Source of the DNA: Paraphysomonas bandaiensis
Lineage: Eukaryota > Chrysophyceae
DNA length: 60,274 nt
Direction: 5' to 3'
Assembly: GCA_965644295.1 (NCBI GenBank)
Contig: CBFFRP010000230.1
Coordinates: forward strand, 1 to 60,274
Below the pieces are notes generated by a model that made no database searches, was not told where the DNA came from, and saw only the letters and a list, made by a program, of their open reading frames with translations. Every line of letters starts with the position of its first letter. The first letter of the stretch is position 1. A program made the translations under genes and the position numbers. This document shows positions 9,419 to 19,367 of the stretch, piece after piece.

Positions 9419-11371
9419 ATGCATACAAAGAAACTCGAATCAGATGTATTAACTGATAACAAAATATCGAATAATCTCTTCGGCACTGTACTACTGTTCA
9501 CTGTAGCATATGTATGGTTCTCTCAGTGCATTGGTGAGTGTTGGAAGGCAGCTGATAAGGAAGAACTCTCTGCGTGGTCTATTCGTCCTCATAATCAGAG
9601 CGCAGATAAAAATAATTTTCAGTTTGCTCTGATTAGCGCAGCGACTCATACTCTTGTTTTGATTGGTGGTGTCTTATTGTGTAACTACTCGTCAATTATG
9701 TCCAAAGAGCTCTTTCAGTCTTCTGCTCTCAAGGCAACCGGGCAGTGGGGAATAATTTTGACTACAAGTGTTCTATTTTTTATTGCGTGTCAACAGTTCT
9801 TCCGCACTTGTTATGAAAGCGGAACGGGCCTTGTGTACACATTCGCAGCGTCCTACTTTTATGATCTTCCGTCTTCTTCTCAGCCATTTTCCATTATGTC
9901 TTCCATTTCATATTCCTCTTGGCTCGCTTTCGGTGTCTTGGTGCAATACCTGACTGCGAAGCATCAGTCACAAATTGAATTATTGTCGAAGAAGTGGGCG
10001 CTACGAATTGCTCTGTGCTTTGTGGCGGCTGCTGTGATATCAAGATATGTATTTTTCCCTCTCTGGGAAAACTCAGTTCGCCCCACTGTTGATATTACCC
10101 CTGACACATTCCATGGTACTTTCTCTCTTATGTCAACCTTGTCCCACACTTTTGTGTTGGTTCTTGGTATACTGCTCGCCCAGGCTAGACTTCCGTCGAC
10201 ATCAAAGCTTTTCTCCTACTCAAACATATATTCTCTTCTTGCAATGGTGGCATTGACTATGTGTATAGCTGGCGTGTTTTGGGGCAACCGATACATTGCT
10301 CCTTCAGGTCCGATATTTACATGGACTTTTATGCCTAGCGTCTTCCTGCGGTGGATTTCCATGTCAATCACCACAACATTAACATCATCTCCCTTTGCAG
10401 TATGGGGAACAATTGCTGTTGGTTATGCTATTGAACGCGCTCTGTCTTCTACTCACACTTCTAAAACTACTCATGTGGTTCCTCATGTATCTCAACGTGT
10501 TGCTGATATAACTGGTACTGCAATTGTTTTGCTCGGCACGGTTGCTGGACTCTTGCATCCGGAGCCATATGTGTACTACACATGTTTAGTGACAATGTCT
10601 ATTTTTATGGTTGGTGGAGTTTTGCTTGGCGCACTTCTGATGCATGGATTATTTCGATTCGGCGGTCCGAAACTCCAGAGTTATAAAATCCAACCGCCTA
10701 AATACGTCTTGGAAGTGAAAGAGACAGCGAGAGCGATGTACGTTTTTGCACTGTTAGCTTCATATCCATTTGCACAGTACAGGATGGGAATTCCTATTGC
10801 TATTAAGTGGTCACTCGCTGAAGCACAGCCTTACGCCCCCGAAAGTGTGGTACTGTATGCCTTCACTGTGGCGTGTGTGACACTACTGGTTGATATGTAT
10901 ATGTACATAAAGCATTACGTATTTCACTGCCCGGAGCTGTTTGCATTCCATCGCACGCACCACACCTTTCACGACCCTACGCCTTTTGCAGGATTTGCAG
11001 TGCACCCGCTGGAGGCCCTTGTTACTTTCGGGCCAGTATTGACATTGTGCAACGAGAAATTGGTAGTGTGGGGTCAGGCATATGCCATTTGGGTGACATT
11101 TTTTGTTATTCTCAATTTCTATCTGCATTCTGGATATGAGATTCCTATTATCGAGAAAACTCTGCCTATGCTGTTCATCAATACCTCTTGTTTTCATAAT
11201 ATGCATCATGAGCGCACCGTAACAAATTTTGGTGAACTCTTGTATTTGTGGGATTATGTATTCGACACGGGGTATCATAAATATGGCTATAATAAGAGAT
11301 CGACGGCTGAAATTCCTAATGTCCGAAAAGCTAACGTTTTCTTGACTGGGAAACATGCGAAGAGTATGTAA
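9419..11371 (+). CDS. Multi-pass membrane protein with C-terminal fatty acid hydroxylase / sterol desaturase domain
   Basis: Single exon, 650 residues. The first 450 residues contain many hydrophobic segments, such as LLFTVAYVWFSQCIG, LVLIGGVLLCNYSS and IALCFVAAAVISRYVFF. The last 170 residues carry the di-iron histidine boxes of the superfamily: HYVFH (about aa 498), HRTHH (about 511), HSGYE (about 570) and HNMHHE (about 593). All eight or so metal-ligand histidines are visible, so activity as an O2-dependent lipid hydroxylase or desaturase in the ER membrane is expected. The substrate cannot be told. Usual family members are 250-350 aa, so the long N-terminal multi-TM part is extra and its role is unknown. 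It is one of few long intronless genes here. Confidence 0.85.
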   Translation: MHTKKLESDVLTDNKISNNLFGTVLLFTVAYVWFSQCIGECWKAADKEELSAWSIRPHNQSADKNNFQFALISAATHTLVLIGGVLLCNYSSIMSKELFQSSALKATGQWGIILTTSVLFFIACQQFFRTCYESGTGLVYTFAASYFYDLPSSSQPFSIMSSISYSSWLAFGVLVQYLTAKHQSQIELLSKKWALRIALCFVAAAVISRYVFFPLWENSVRPTVDITPDTFHGTFSLMSTLSHTFVLVLGILLAQARLPSTSKLFSYSNIYSLLAMVALTMCIAGVFWGNRYIAPSGPIFTWTFMPSVFLRWISMSITTTLTSSPFAVWGTIAVGYAIERALSSTHTSKTTHVVPHVSQRVADITGTAIVLLGTVAGLLHPEPYVYYTCLVTMSIFMVGGVLLGALLMHGLFRFGGPKLQSYKIQPPKYVLEVKETARAMYVFALLASYPFAQYRMGIPIAIKWSLAEAQPYAPESVVLYAFTVACVTLLVDMYMYIKHYVFHCPELFAFHRTHHTFHDPTPFAGFAVHPLEALVTFGPVLTLCNEKLVVWGQAYAIWVTFFVILNFYLHSGYEIPIIEKTLPMLFINTSCFHNMHHERTVTNFGELLYLWDYVFDTGYHKYGYNKRSTAEIPNVRKANVFLTGKHAKSM

Positions 11372-11673
11372 GTATTACAGCAGTAGTGGATCACGCTGAT
11401 ATTTCAAACTGGTGAAAATTTGTCATTGGAATTCGTATTCTGCTATTGTAACTTGTTTGTGTTCATCACAACGAGATTTATATTTAGTCGTATTTATCAT
11501 TTGTCCCTTTTCAATATCACATTGGAAATATTAATGCACTGGTGTCTATACCCTTTTCTACATTTTGATAAAGTCAAGATAAATAATATGTATTTGATTC
11601 TCAGTTAATTCTTTCGACAATCTCTAAAAGCAAATTCTCTCAATATATTGTACTATGCAACTGTTTATATGAG

Positions 11674-12303
11674 AGTCTTATTATTAGCAATAGGCGTCAA
11701 AAATCAGCACTAGATGAAAACTAGTCAAGCTAGATAGACGTCTACTTGTAACTCACCAGTACAATTTCTCATATCCTACAATTATATAACACTATGAAAG
11801 CTGCTTGTGTATAACCGCATGCAACGGTTTGAATGCTTTTAATATATATATATATATTTATTTTTCCGGGATACTATGAGGTCGCATTGTCGCATTTATA
11901 GCCTGCGCACTCATATCCAAATGCTTGTGTGGTTGTGTGGTAACATGCATACCGTAGATGTCTTTGAGCCCTGACGAAAAAACAGGCATCCGGGAATGGG
12001 CCCAACTGAAGAGCATCAGAGGTACTAGGCTGCCTACTGATAGGCTGCCTACTGAAGTCAAGCATCGGGCCTGTTCACCTCTTAAGGACTCAAAATCCAG
12101 AAGTTTGCAGATGTCAGATGTATCAACATTCTAATTACTCACTGCATTTGCTTTGAGTGATAGAGCGAAAGGGGTTGTACCTTGGTGCTTGCGATGACGC
12201 ACAAGCAGCTTTCGTGCGCTATATAGTGTGATATCAGAGGTAGCACTAGATTGCAATGCTAAATTAGTTCTGACTCGTGAACGCCTATTACTATTAATAA
12301 GAC
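11674..12303. repeat. Foldback/MITE-like element with long terminal inverted repeats
   Basis: The left arm begins GTCTTATTATTAGCAATAGG. The right end, read on the other strand, begins GTCTTATTAATAGTAATAGG. Each arm continues for about 145 bp with a GAAAGCTGCTTGTG core, and they flank about 340 bp of unique sequence that includes a tandem GATAGGCTGCCTACT. Related copies lie at 29746, 30105 and (fragment) 52245. No target site duplication is evident and no transposase is encoded. Confidence 0.6.
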
Positions 12304-12507
12304 ATTCACTACTACCTCATGATTCTATATACTTCAGCTAATCGAATATATTTCGTAGCACTTCATTACACTCTTATAATAGAGTCTCTAGCTATTGTAT
12401 TCGTCACAAGTGGACAAAAATACAAACTTTAATACTACAGCATCGAATGGTTTAACTTCAAGCAAAAACACACACAATAGTATCACCTTGCACGAACAAG
12501 AAGCAGA

Positions 12508-14515
12508 TCACTCATTCAGCATTTTTAGCACATTAGCTACATCTATTTCCATGCTGGCGACAGATTTGTGCAGATTACTTGTTGTCGCAGCAGACTCCGA
12601 AGAAGCGGCTTCGCTTGACTCCTTGTTTTGCTGTTGAATAGACTTGTACTCTTCCATTAGAGCAGAAAGGGCCTTCAGTTGCGTTGTCATTTGAGCATGT
12701 ACATTCTCCATTCCACTTGTAACCATTTCTTCAACAGCACGATCTCTGTGCTCTTTGCGTTGGGCCTGAACTTCACTTACTTCAACTTCTCGCTTGGTAT
12801 CCAATATTACGCCTTGCATGTGCGTACACAGTTTTTTCAGTTCAAGTCTCTCACTGGAGAGAGCGTTGACTTTATCGGTCAATTCAGCATTCGCTTCCTT
12901 TCCACTATCCACCAGTAACTGTAGAGATTCAGATTTCTCTTCATAATTCATTCTCTTTTGCTGTTCCTCTCGTAAGGCAAACTCAGCGGCATCGGCTCGT
13001 TCTTGAACCTTTTCCATGTCATGGCGTATGCTTTCCACAGCTTGTAGCCTTTCGTCATCCTTCAATTGTATTTCAGTGCTCAGGCGCTCTAATTTTTCTT
13101 TCAATTCTAATGTCTCAGCTTCATGCCTTTCAATCAGTTCGTTGTATGTTTCCTGCGAGGACTTCAAATCCAATAGAGTTTTCATCGCACTATTTTCTTG
13201 ATCCTCAAGTCGTTGACGTAAAACATGTGCTTCTTCATCCAACAAGCTCTTTTCTGCTTTCAATGTAGCCACCACGGCCTTTAATTCAGCAATTTCTCCT
13301 TCTTGGTTGGTCACAGTATCCGCGCTCTCGATACACTCTTGTTCTAGCTGTGATTTCTCACTAATTAATCGTTCAATCTCTTTTTCAAGGCGGAAGAAGC
13401 GTATTTCCTCAAGTGACATGCCGTGCATCAGTGCCTCTTCTCCCACAACACCAGCAGTGGGATTACTTTGCGATAATTTCTCGGCAGCTTGTTGCAGTAG
13501 ACACCGACGAAGACTACTCCTATACTTGATATACATATCCCCCTGTATAAATACGTTACCACATGAAATAAGAGCACACAGAATATAATAGTCACAACAT
13601 ATAGTGTGCAATTAAAAGACAACGTATGCATGAATAGCTACGGTTCCTTAAATATACATGTCTTTTCATATATCACTTTTATTGTCGAACAAAACTTCAC
13701 GACAGTTATACCTGGCGTATTGTTGATGTAAATTGTGACATATCCGCAGCACTCAGAACCGTTGTCGCATAAGACAACGATTTCGAGCGAAACCTGGAGT
13801 ATGAGTTGTCCCATAAAAATAATACAACACCATCTTGGGGCACTTCAATAACACCAGATACACTCTCCTCGTGTGAATTGTAGCGCTGATACGCCACTAT
13901 ATCAGTTCCATTCAACTGCACACTGAACCCTATATCCTTGTGTTTAGTACTGAAACTCCATGCAATGTAATCAGAAGATTTCACAATCACTGGAACCTCG
14001 AATGATTTTACTACTGTTTTATCGGAATATTTAGCATCAGCGAATATCATGTCGACTACTGAGTTACCGCCATGGGAAGCAGCATTACCATCTGCATACT
14101 CATAGTCTAGAAAACACCACAAAACGTTCGATTTCAATATTTCTGGGATATCGAGGAGTTTATTAATATACTCAGTAAACAATGGTAATTTCCCCTGTAT
14201 TGTGTCGAGTTGTTCAGTCGATTCCATACTATTCCGCTTCTTTAAACTCTGTCGCCGACCAGAGTTCGATTTTTTATTGGGAGAGACGGGCTCCATACCT
14301 GAGGATCCTTCAAGAGGAAATGTTAGCATATCTGATTTAGGAAATTTCCGTCGCAGGGTTGCATCAAGATCATAGAAAGCTGCTAATGATCGTCGAATCA
14401 TGTAACTATCGTTAGATAGTGTTATGTTAATGGTAAAGGCATATCCGTCCTCTTGCTCTTGTTCCTCATAAGCCTGGACATATGCTGATACACACTTGTG
14501 ATCAATGGATGACAT
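12508..14515 (-). CDS. PX domain - GOLD domain - coiled-coil protein
   Basis: Two exons, 14515-13712 and 13542-12508, are joined by an intron with GTATAAC donor and TACAG acceptor, phase 0; 612 residues in total. The ATG at 14515 gives MSSIDHKCVSAYVQAYEEQ; upstream codons look untranslated. Residues 8-125 look like a PX phosphoinositide-binding domain (YMIRRSLAAFYDLDATLRRKFP, a basic insert, PLFTEYINKLLDIPEIL). Residues 165-255 match a GOLD domain (YIAWSFSTKHKDIGFSVQL, GVIEVPQDGVVLFLWDNSYS, RFRSKSLSY), as in Sec14-like and p24-related lipid/Golgi proteins. Exon 2 encodes about 300 residues of charged heptad coiled coil (LEKEIERLISEKSQLEQE and onward). I infer an endomembrane lipid-binding scaffold; exact role unknown. 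Head-to-head with the PDZ-ankyrin gene. Confidence 0.8.
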
Positions 14516-15069
14516 GGGTGGATATGTGTCTATATGTGTTGAGGTGATGTATGGGGTGTGTATGTATGGTATGCCATGTACATGTACATGGAGAGGGAGT
14601 GCATGGAGTATCTTGCTGGTACTCTGCTCTGTATGGATATCTACGCACTGGAGGTGTACATACATACAGGAGTATACACAGCAGCACATACATGTGTGAA
14701 AAATCGGCGATATCAAACATGGGGTCCTTCTGTACAGCAGTATACTGCTGCATGGGATATGCGAAAACCCATAATTTCTATTTTAATTTTGAGAGTTTCC
14801 TTTTAAAAACCGAATATACGTTAAAATCCATATGTTCGAAAGAGAAACTGTCGAATTTTTTCATCAGGCAGTTGAAAAGTACAGACAGCAGTGTATGTAT
14901 ATATATATGCTGTAGCACTGGACTGGACTCTGGACTATAGAGAAGCCCAGTCCACATATATTAATTCATAAACACTGCTATCGAACTAGTCGATAGGTAT
15001 GGTTTCCTCTGGGAGAGATTCTAGACAATTTATTTGCATTAACGCATCGCTGTAGTGTCACGAGTAGAG
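14516..15069. promoter_or_regulatory. Divergent promoter region, PX-GOLD / PDZ-ankyrin genes
   Basis: Contains TATATGTG, CATGTACATG, TACATACATACA, GTATACACAGCAG and a perfect 16-bp palindrome CAGCAGTATACTGCTG (14735-14750), followed by an A+T-rich block (14770-14830). No exon is supported. Confidence 0.5.
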
Positions 15070-17409
15070 ATGAAAGGGAACTATCCGTTACCACCTGAGC
15101 TCAAGTATGAGTATTATGAGCGAAAGCGATTCGCTGCTACATTCGACAGAATGGATCTGTCGTTGAAGTTTCGATCTGGAGTGAACGGCATTGGCGCTAT
15201 TATAATAAAGTGGACGGATGGTATATATAATCACGATGCTCATGTAAAGAAAATCGAAGAACAGATGGATCTGATTGATCAACTCCGTCAAATATATGAG
15301 AAGGAAAACCGAACATTCAAGAATTGGGATGCTGCATGGATGTCTATCAACACTAAACCAGCTGATTATGAGGAGTACCTTGAGTTGCGTCCATTGGCTC
15401 TCACATTTCATTCGAGAATACAGGATATGCGAGATTCTGGAGAACGTGCTGCTGCAGAAGCGGAATATACACGTTTTATCGAACTGGATAGTTACTGCTC
15501 AAAGATATACGGCGCCGAGGCTGCCCTTAACGCCGCAAGAGATCGGCGAGACGAGGCAAGGAAGAATTTAGTACGTGAAGAGACTAACCTCAATATTTTG
15601 CGTGAGGAGGAGCGCAAGCTTGCAGCGAGAATATCTGATGACCATGTTGTTGCTGATTCCAGAGGAGAATACATATCGGAGCTTTTCCCTAATGTGCATC
15701 TTGGACATATATTGTCTACTATCAATGGGGTACCGGTGGAAGAATTACCTTTCAACCAGGTGCTCGACGTGATAGCTGGATCCCGATCGCCACACAATTG
15801 TGTGTTCCGAAGATACGACTATCGCACAGATCCATTGACTGGGGAGTGGCTGTCGTTGGAGGAATTAAGAGAAAAGGTTAGCTGTTGTAGAGCTACGTTG
15901 CATTTTAGATTTAATCTGTGTTTTTTGTGTGTACAGAAAGTGTTTGTGGAAGACCCGAGAGGGACGGTGCGTATAACATCCAATACTATTACCTTTGCCT
16001 CACTCGAACTGCTCACAGCGCATCCAGTTCATTAAGCTGGCGTCACAGGGAAAATTGGATGCGGTAAAACGGGCTCTACTAAGTGGAGAAGATGTAAACG
16101 CTGTGGACCACTCGGGTTGCACAGCAATGCACGCTGCTGCAGTGGCGGGTCACTTTGACGTAGTGGACTTGCTCATCAAAGCTGGCGGTACGGTGGATGC
16201 CAGAGACAAAAATGTAAGGCGTAGTGTATAGCCACAACAGTGATATTGATTCATTATGTATACAGATGATGACTCCGATGCTCTCGTGCGTACGTCGAAA
16301 GATGCATGACATGATGCGGGTGCTGATAAAGGCGGGTGCGGACAAAACTTGTACTGATAGGATTGTAAGTCGTTTTGCTTTCCCTCTGCACTCCCTAACC
16401 ATAGTACAGAATCGTGGTGGACTGTACTTCGCGGTTAAGAGCGGTGACATTGGTATGGTTCGAAACTTTCTCAAGCTGGAGGGATGTGGGCAGGCAGATA
16501 GTCTGTGGGTGAGTTCGTGTTTCTGTTTAAAGTATTTCCACATCTCCTATAACTTTCATTGTCTACAGGGATGGATTCCACTTCATGTAGCAGCCAATAG
16601 TGGAAATTTACAATTAGTTGAACTATTGTATGAGGAGGGATCATCTATATTCCGTGCTGCGAAAGACGGACGCATACCGGAGCAGGTTGCGCGAGACGCC
16701 GGGCATATCGAGTGTGCTGAGTATCTCCGAGACAAACGGCTTACGGCACCTGCACAGCTGGTTTACCGTATTGAAGGGTCAAATTCAAATATATGGATCG
16801 GTGAACAAGATGCGCTTCACCCCAAGTTTATACACGAAACTGGAATGGATGCTGTTTTGCTTTACACGTCTTCTGACAAAAAACCTAAGAAGACAGCAGC
16901 GTGGATGCAGAGTGACGAGAAAGTGATCAGTTCTGTTGTCGTGCGTGATGGAATTGATGATGAGGATGAAACTGACTCTTCTTGGACAGCTTTCAGTGAT
17001 ACAATGCAGGGTTTGATTGACTTCCTTGTCGGTGCACAGAGGGTAAGTCTATTGTTGCTCAGGTGCTGTGGTAAGTATGCTGCTTGCAGGAAAATAAGCA
17101 CAAAGGAGGCGCTCAGATCCTTATCTGCGACCCAACTGGGTATAGTACCTCGCCGGCTGCCCTGTGTGCATTTCTTCTTCTAAAGTATCAGGTAGATTGT
17201 TATGATTTGGTGACCCTTTCCTTTACTCTATGTGATAGATTAATATAAAGAATGGCGTGGAACTTTGCAAAGTGGCCCGCCCCATTATTGACATGAGTTT
17301 ATCAATGCGTCGAGGGCTTGAGCTGCTTCAGAGAAGGCTTGAGGAGAAGAAGCTGAAGCGATTAAATGACCGAGTCAGAGAATCCCCATCACTGTCTTGT
17401 GCGTTTTGA
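15070..17409 (+). CDS. PDZ-like, ankyrin-repeat and dual-specificity-phosphatase-like (pseudophosphatase) protein
   Basis: Eight exons join in phase (15070-15876, 15937-15966, 16019-16213, 16266-16364, 16410-16508, 16569-17042, 17090-17191, 17239-17409); all introns are phase 0; 658 residues. The N-terminal 200 residues are helical and charged. A PDZ-like segment follows (LGHILSTINGVPVEELPF, then DPLTGEWLSLEELREK and VEDPRG). Ankyrin repeats are at about aa 282-450 (DHSGCTAMHAAAVAGHFDVV, GWIPLHVAANSGNLQLVELL). The C-terminal 190 residues follow the DUSP plan: NIWIGEQDAL at the entry strand and ICDPTGYSTSPAALCAFLLL at the active-site loop. The HCx5R signature is degraded: His is Ile and the catalytic Arg position is Ser, so it should be catalytically dead. 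Probably a signalling scaffold. Head-to-head with the PX-GOLD gene. Confidence 0.85.
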
Positions 17410-18256
17410 TATTAGCTGGAAGGGGCCAAGGCTCGTGCCTGTGATGCTAGATGGGTATACATATGTACATACTTTATTAGTTGCAAACGAATTTGTGGAA
17501 TATATTGTATACGTTAGAAAGTCTGACTTTGGTTTGTGATTAAAATGCTAGTCATATCAGACGCTGTTTGTAGTAGTATAAAGAGGTGTATGATTTGAAG
17601 ATCTTAACATCGCTATATTTCGATTTCAGCAGGTTACTTAGCGGATTATCTGTTGTCTGGATTAGATTCTAGCCCACCATGTAACCTGGCGAGAGGATAG
17701 AGCTCCACCCCTTAACAAAAGGTTCTCGAAATCGAATCTACATAATGTTTCGGTATGACTCCTGCTAAGATAGTTAAGCATAATTATTCAACGTATTACG
17801 CTATTTGCTATTCAACTATATAATACTAGTGAATTGAGAATACGAGTGTAGGGATCCTATCCTACAACAAAGACTTCATTTAACGATATGTACAATAAAT
17901 TGCTAGAACAAAGAAATTAGTTTATATGATTATATAGGATTGACTGATGATAAACAGATGCTAATGAGAATAGATGTTCACCAAAAGTACAGGAATTAGG
18001 TTCTAAAATGTTTAGGTTAATAATTATAATTCCTTCTTGGAAGTGCGTTGTGTCCAAAAAAGCAAATTTAAGGCTTACTTGAAGAGCAAGGTCAAATCTA
18101 ACAATATATAACAATGACAAGACTCTTAATTACAGGGTCTTACTCGTACGCCATTCACGGCGGTGATTGATATAACCGACAATATTTACTCGTAATCTTG
18201 TAACAACATCAACGACTTATTTTATCATATACTAACAATACATAGACTTTGAAGTT
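17410..18256. other. Noncoding spacer between convergent genes
   Basis: Between the ends of the PDZ-ankyrin gene (+) and the thymidine kinase gene (-). A+T-rich, with no exon or repeat that I can support. Confidence 0.5.
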
Positions 18257-18905
18257 TTATTCTGCGTCAGGTAGTGATTCGCCTGCATCCAATAGATTCT
18301 TACGATAACAGGTGTGGCATGTGGGATAATATCTCTCCTCCGCTCCAAGCTGGACTACAGGTCCGCTGACATCAGCTTTTCCATTCACATGTTTCAAATT
18401 GAAAACGGCCTTGGAGTTGCAGAAGTTACATGTAGTCTTGACCTCTTCAATACAATCAGCCAGCTCGAAGAGACTACGCGAGATATTAGTAAATAAGCTT
18501 ACGTTAAAATTCACACTCTTACCGTCGGCTAGCTGGGAACAAATGGGCTCTAAAATCAGTACGCAACCCATAACAAATAACTGGGACATTCCATATTATC
18601 GTTATTTCCCTCAGTTGGTCGATGTGTTTCGGGTGAAGGAATTGACACTCATCAACAAGAACACAGTGAATGTTGCCCATACTCTTAGGGAGAGAGAGCA
18701 AATCAGTAGATTCATTTATCAATATATCTGCCTCTTGTTCTAACCCTGCACGGGATTTAACAACCTCAGTCCCAAACCTGCTATCCATCTCTGGTTTCAT
18801 CAATATACAGTCCTTTCCCTGAGACCTGTAGTTATGAACTACAGCCAACAAGTTGAGTGTTTTCGCGCTAGATACTGCGCCATGTCTGAAATATAATTTT
18901 GGCAT
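18257..18905 (-). CDS. TK: Thymidine kinase, bacterial-type (type II)
   Basis: Two exons, 18905-18523 and 18473-18257, with intron GTAAGAG...CGCGTAG; 199 residues, normal for type II TK. Start MPKLYFRHGAVSSAKTLNLL holds the P-loop, with Ala at the position usually Gly before Lys (GAVSSAKT). VLVDECQFL is the Walker B/DECQ motif and VICYGLRTDFRAHLFPASRR the conserved FxG-like stretch. A zinc ribbon follows, with two Cys-x2-Cys pairs (CNFC and CHTC). The enzyme makes dTMP from thymidine and ATP in the salvage pathway, in the cytosol. Codons upstream of Met are not TK-like, so I take this start, but a short upstream exon cannot be excluded. Head-to-head with the PDI-like gene. Confidence 0.93.
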
Positions 18906-19367
18906 GAGATATTCAATGTGATTATACACAGCAGTGACTGCAGATGCTCTTAACAGATAGATAAGTATGTATGTATGTATGCATGCATCCATGTATTGAA
19001 GCTCTCATGTGATTCGTGTTCAAATATTTGAATTGATAGGTACTTGTTGCCTAAGAGGATATTATCCAATCATATAGTAGAACGAGTGTATGATTTGATA
19101 ATAGGATGTTAAATTTTTGTTTTCAGTCCTTATAAAGTATACGGTGTATACAGCACAGTATACCCCATTAACATCTTCGTTGTCTTCTAGATTCGTCCAA
19201 TCAACTTTAATGCATCCCCACATACATACATACACACATACGCCTGCCTATAGTATACATTCCATATATACTCCACTGCCTACGAGTGTTTAGGTGTGTA
19301 TGCGTGTAGTTATAGATACTAATTAAATAACGGAACCAACACCAGTTCATTATCAATACAGTGTCTC
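18906..19367. promoter_or_regulatory. Divergent promoter region, thymidine kinase / PDI-like gene
   Basis: Holds GTATGTATGTATGCATGCAT (18966 on), TATACGGTGTATACAGC with AGTATACC (19138-19165), ACATACATACAC repeats (19220) and an A+T-rich AAATTTTTG block (about 19112). No exon is seen. Confidence 0.45.

Noticed and set aside
11858-12065. Minus-strand ORFs of 63-67 residues inside the foldback element
   Set aside because: They read through the tandem GGCTGCCTACTGATA and show no homology to transposases or other proteins that I can see.
14502-14940. ORFs on both strands upstream of the PX-GOLD start
   Set aside because: Mutually overlapping translations of a repetitive promoter; no family resemblance, and the PX domain begins at MSSIDHK.
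17640-17760. Possible tRNA with a GGTTCTCGAAATCG B-box-like word near 17720
   Set aside because: No matching A box or acceptor stem could be folded around it.
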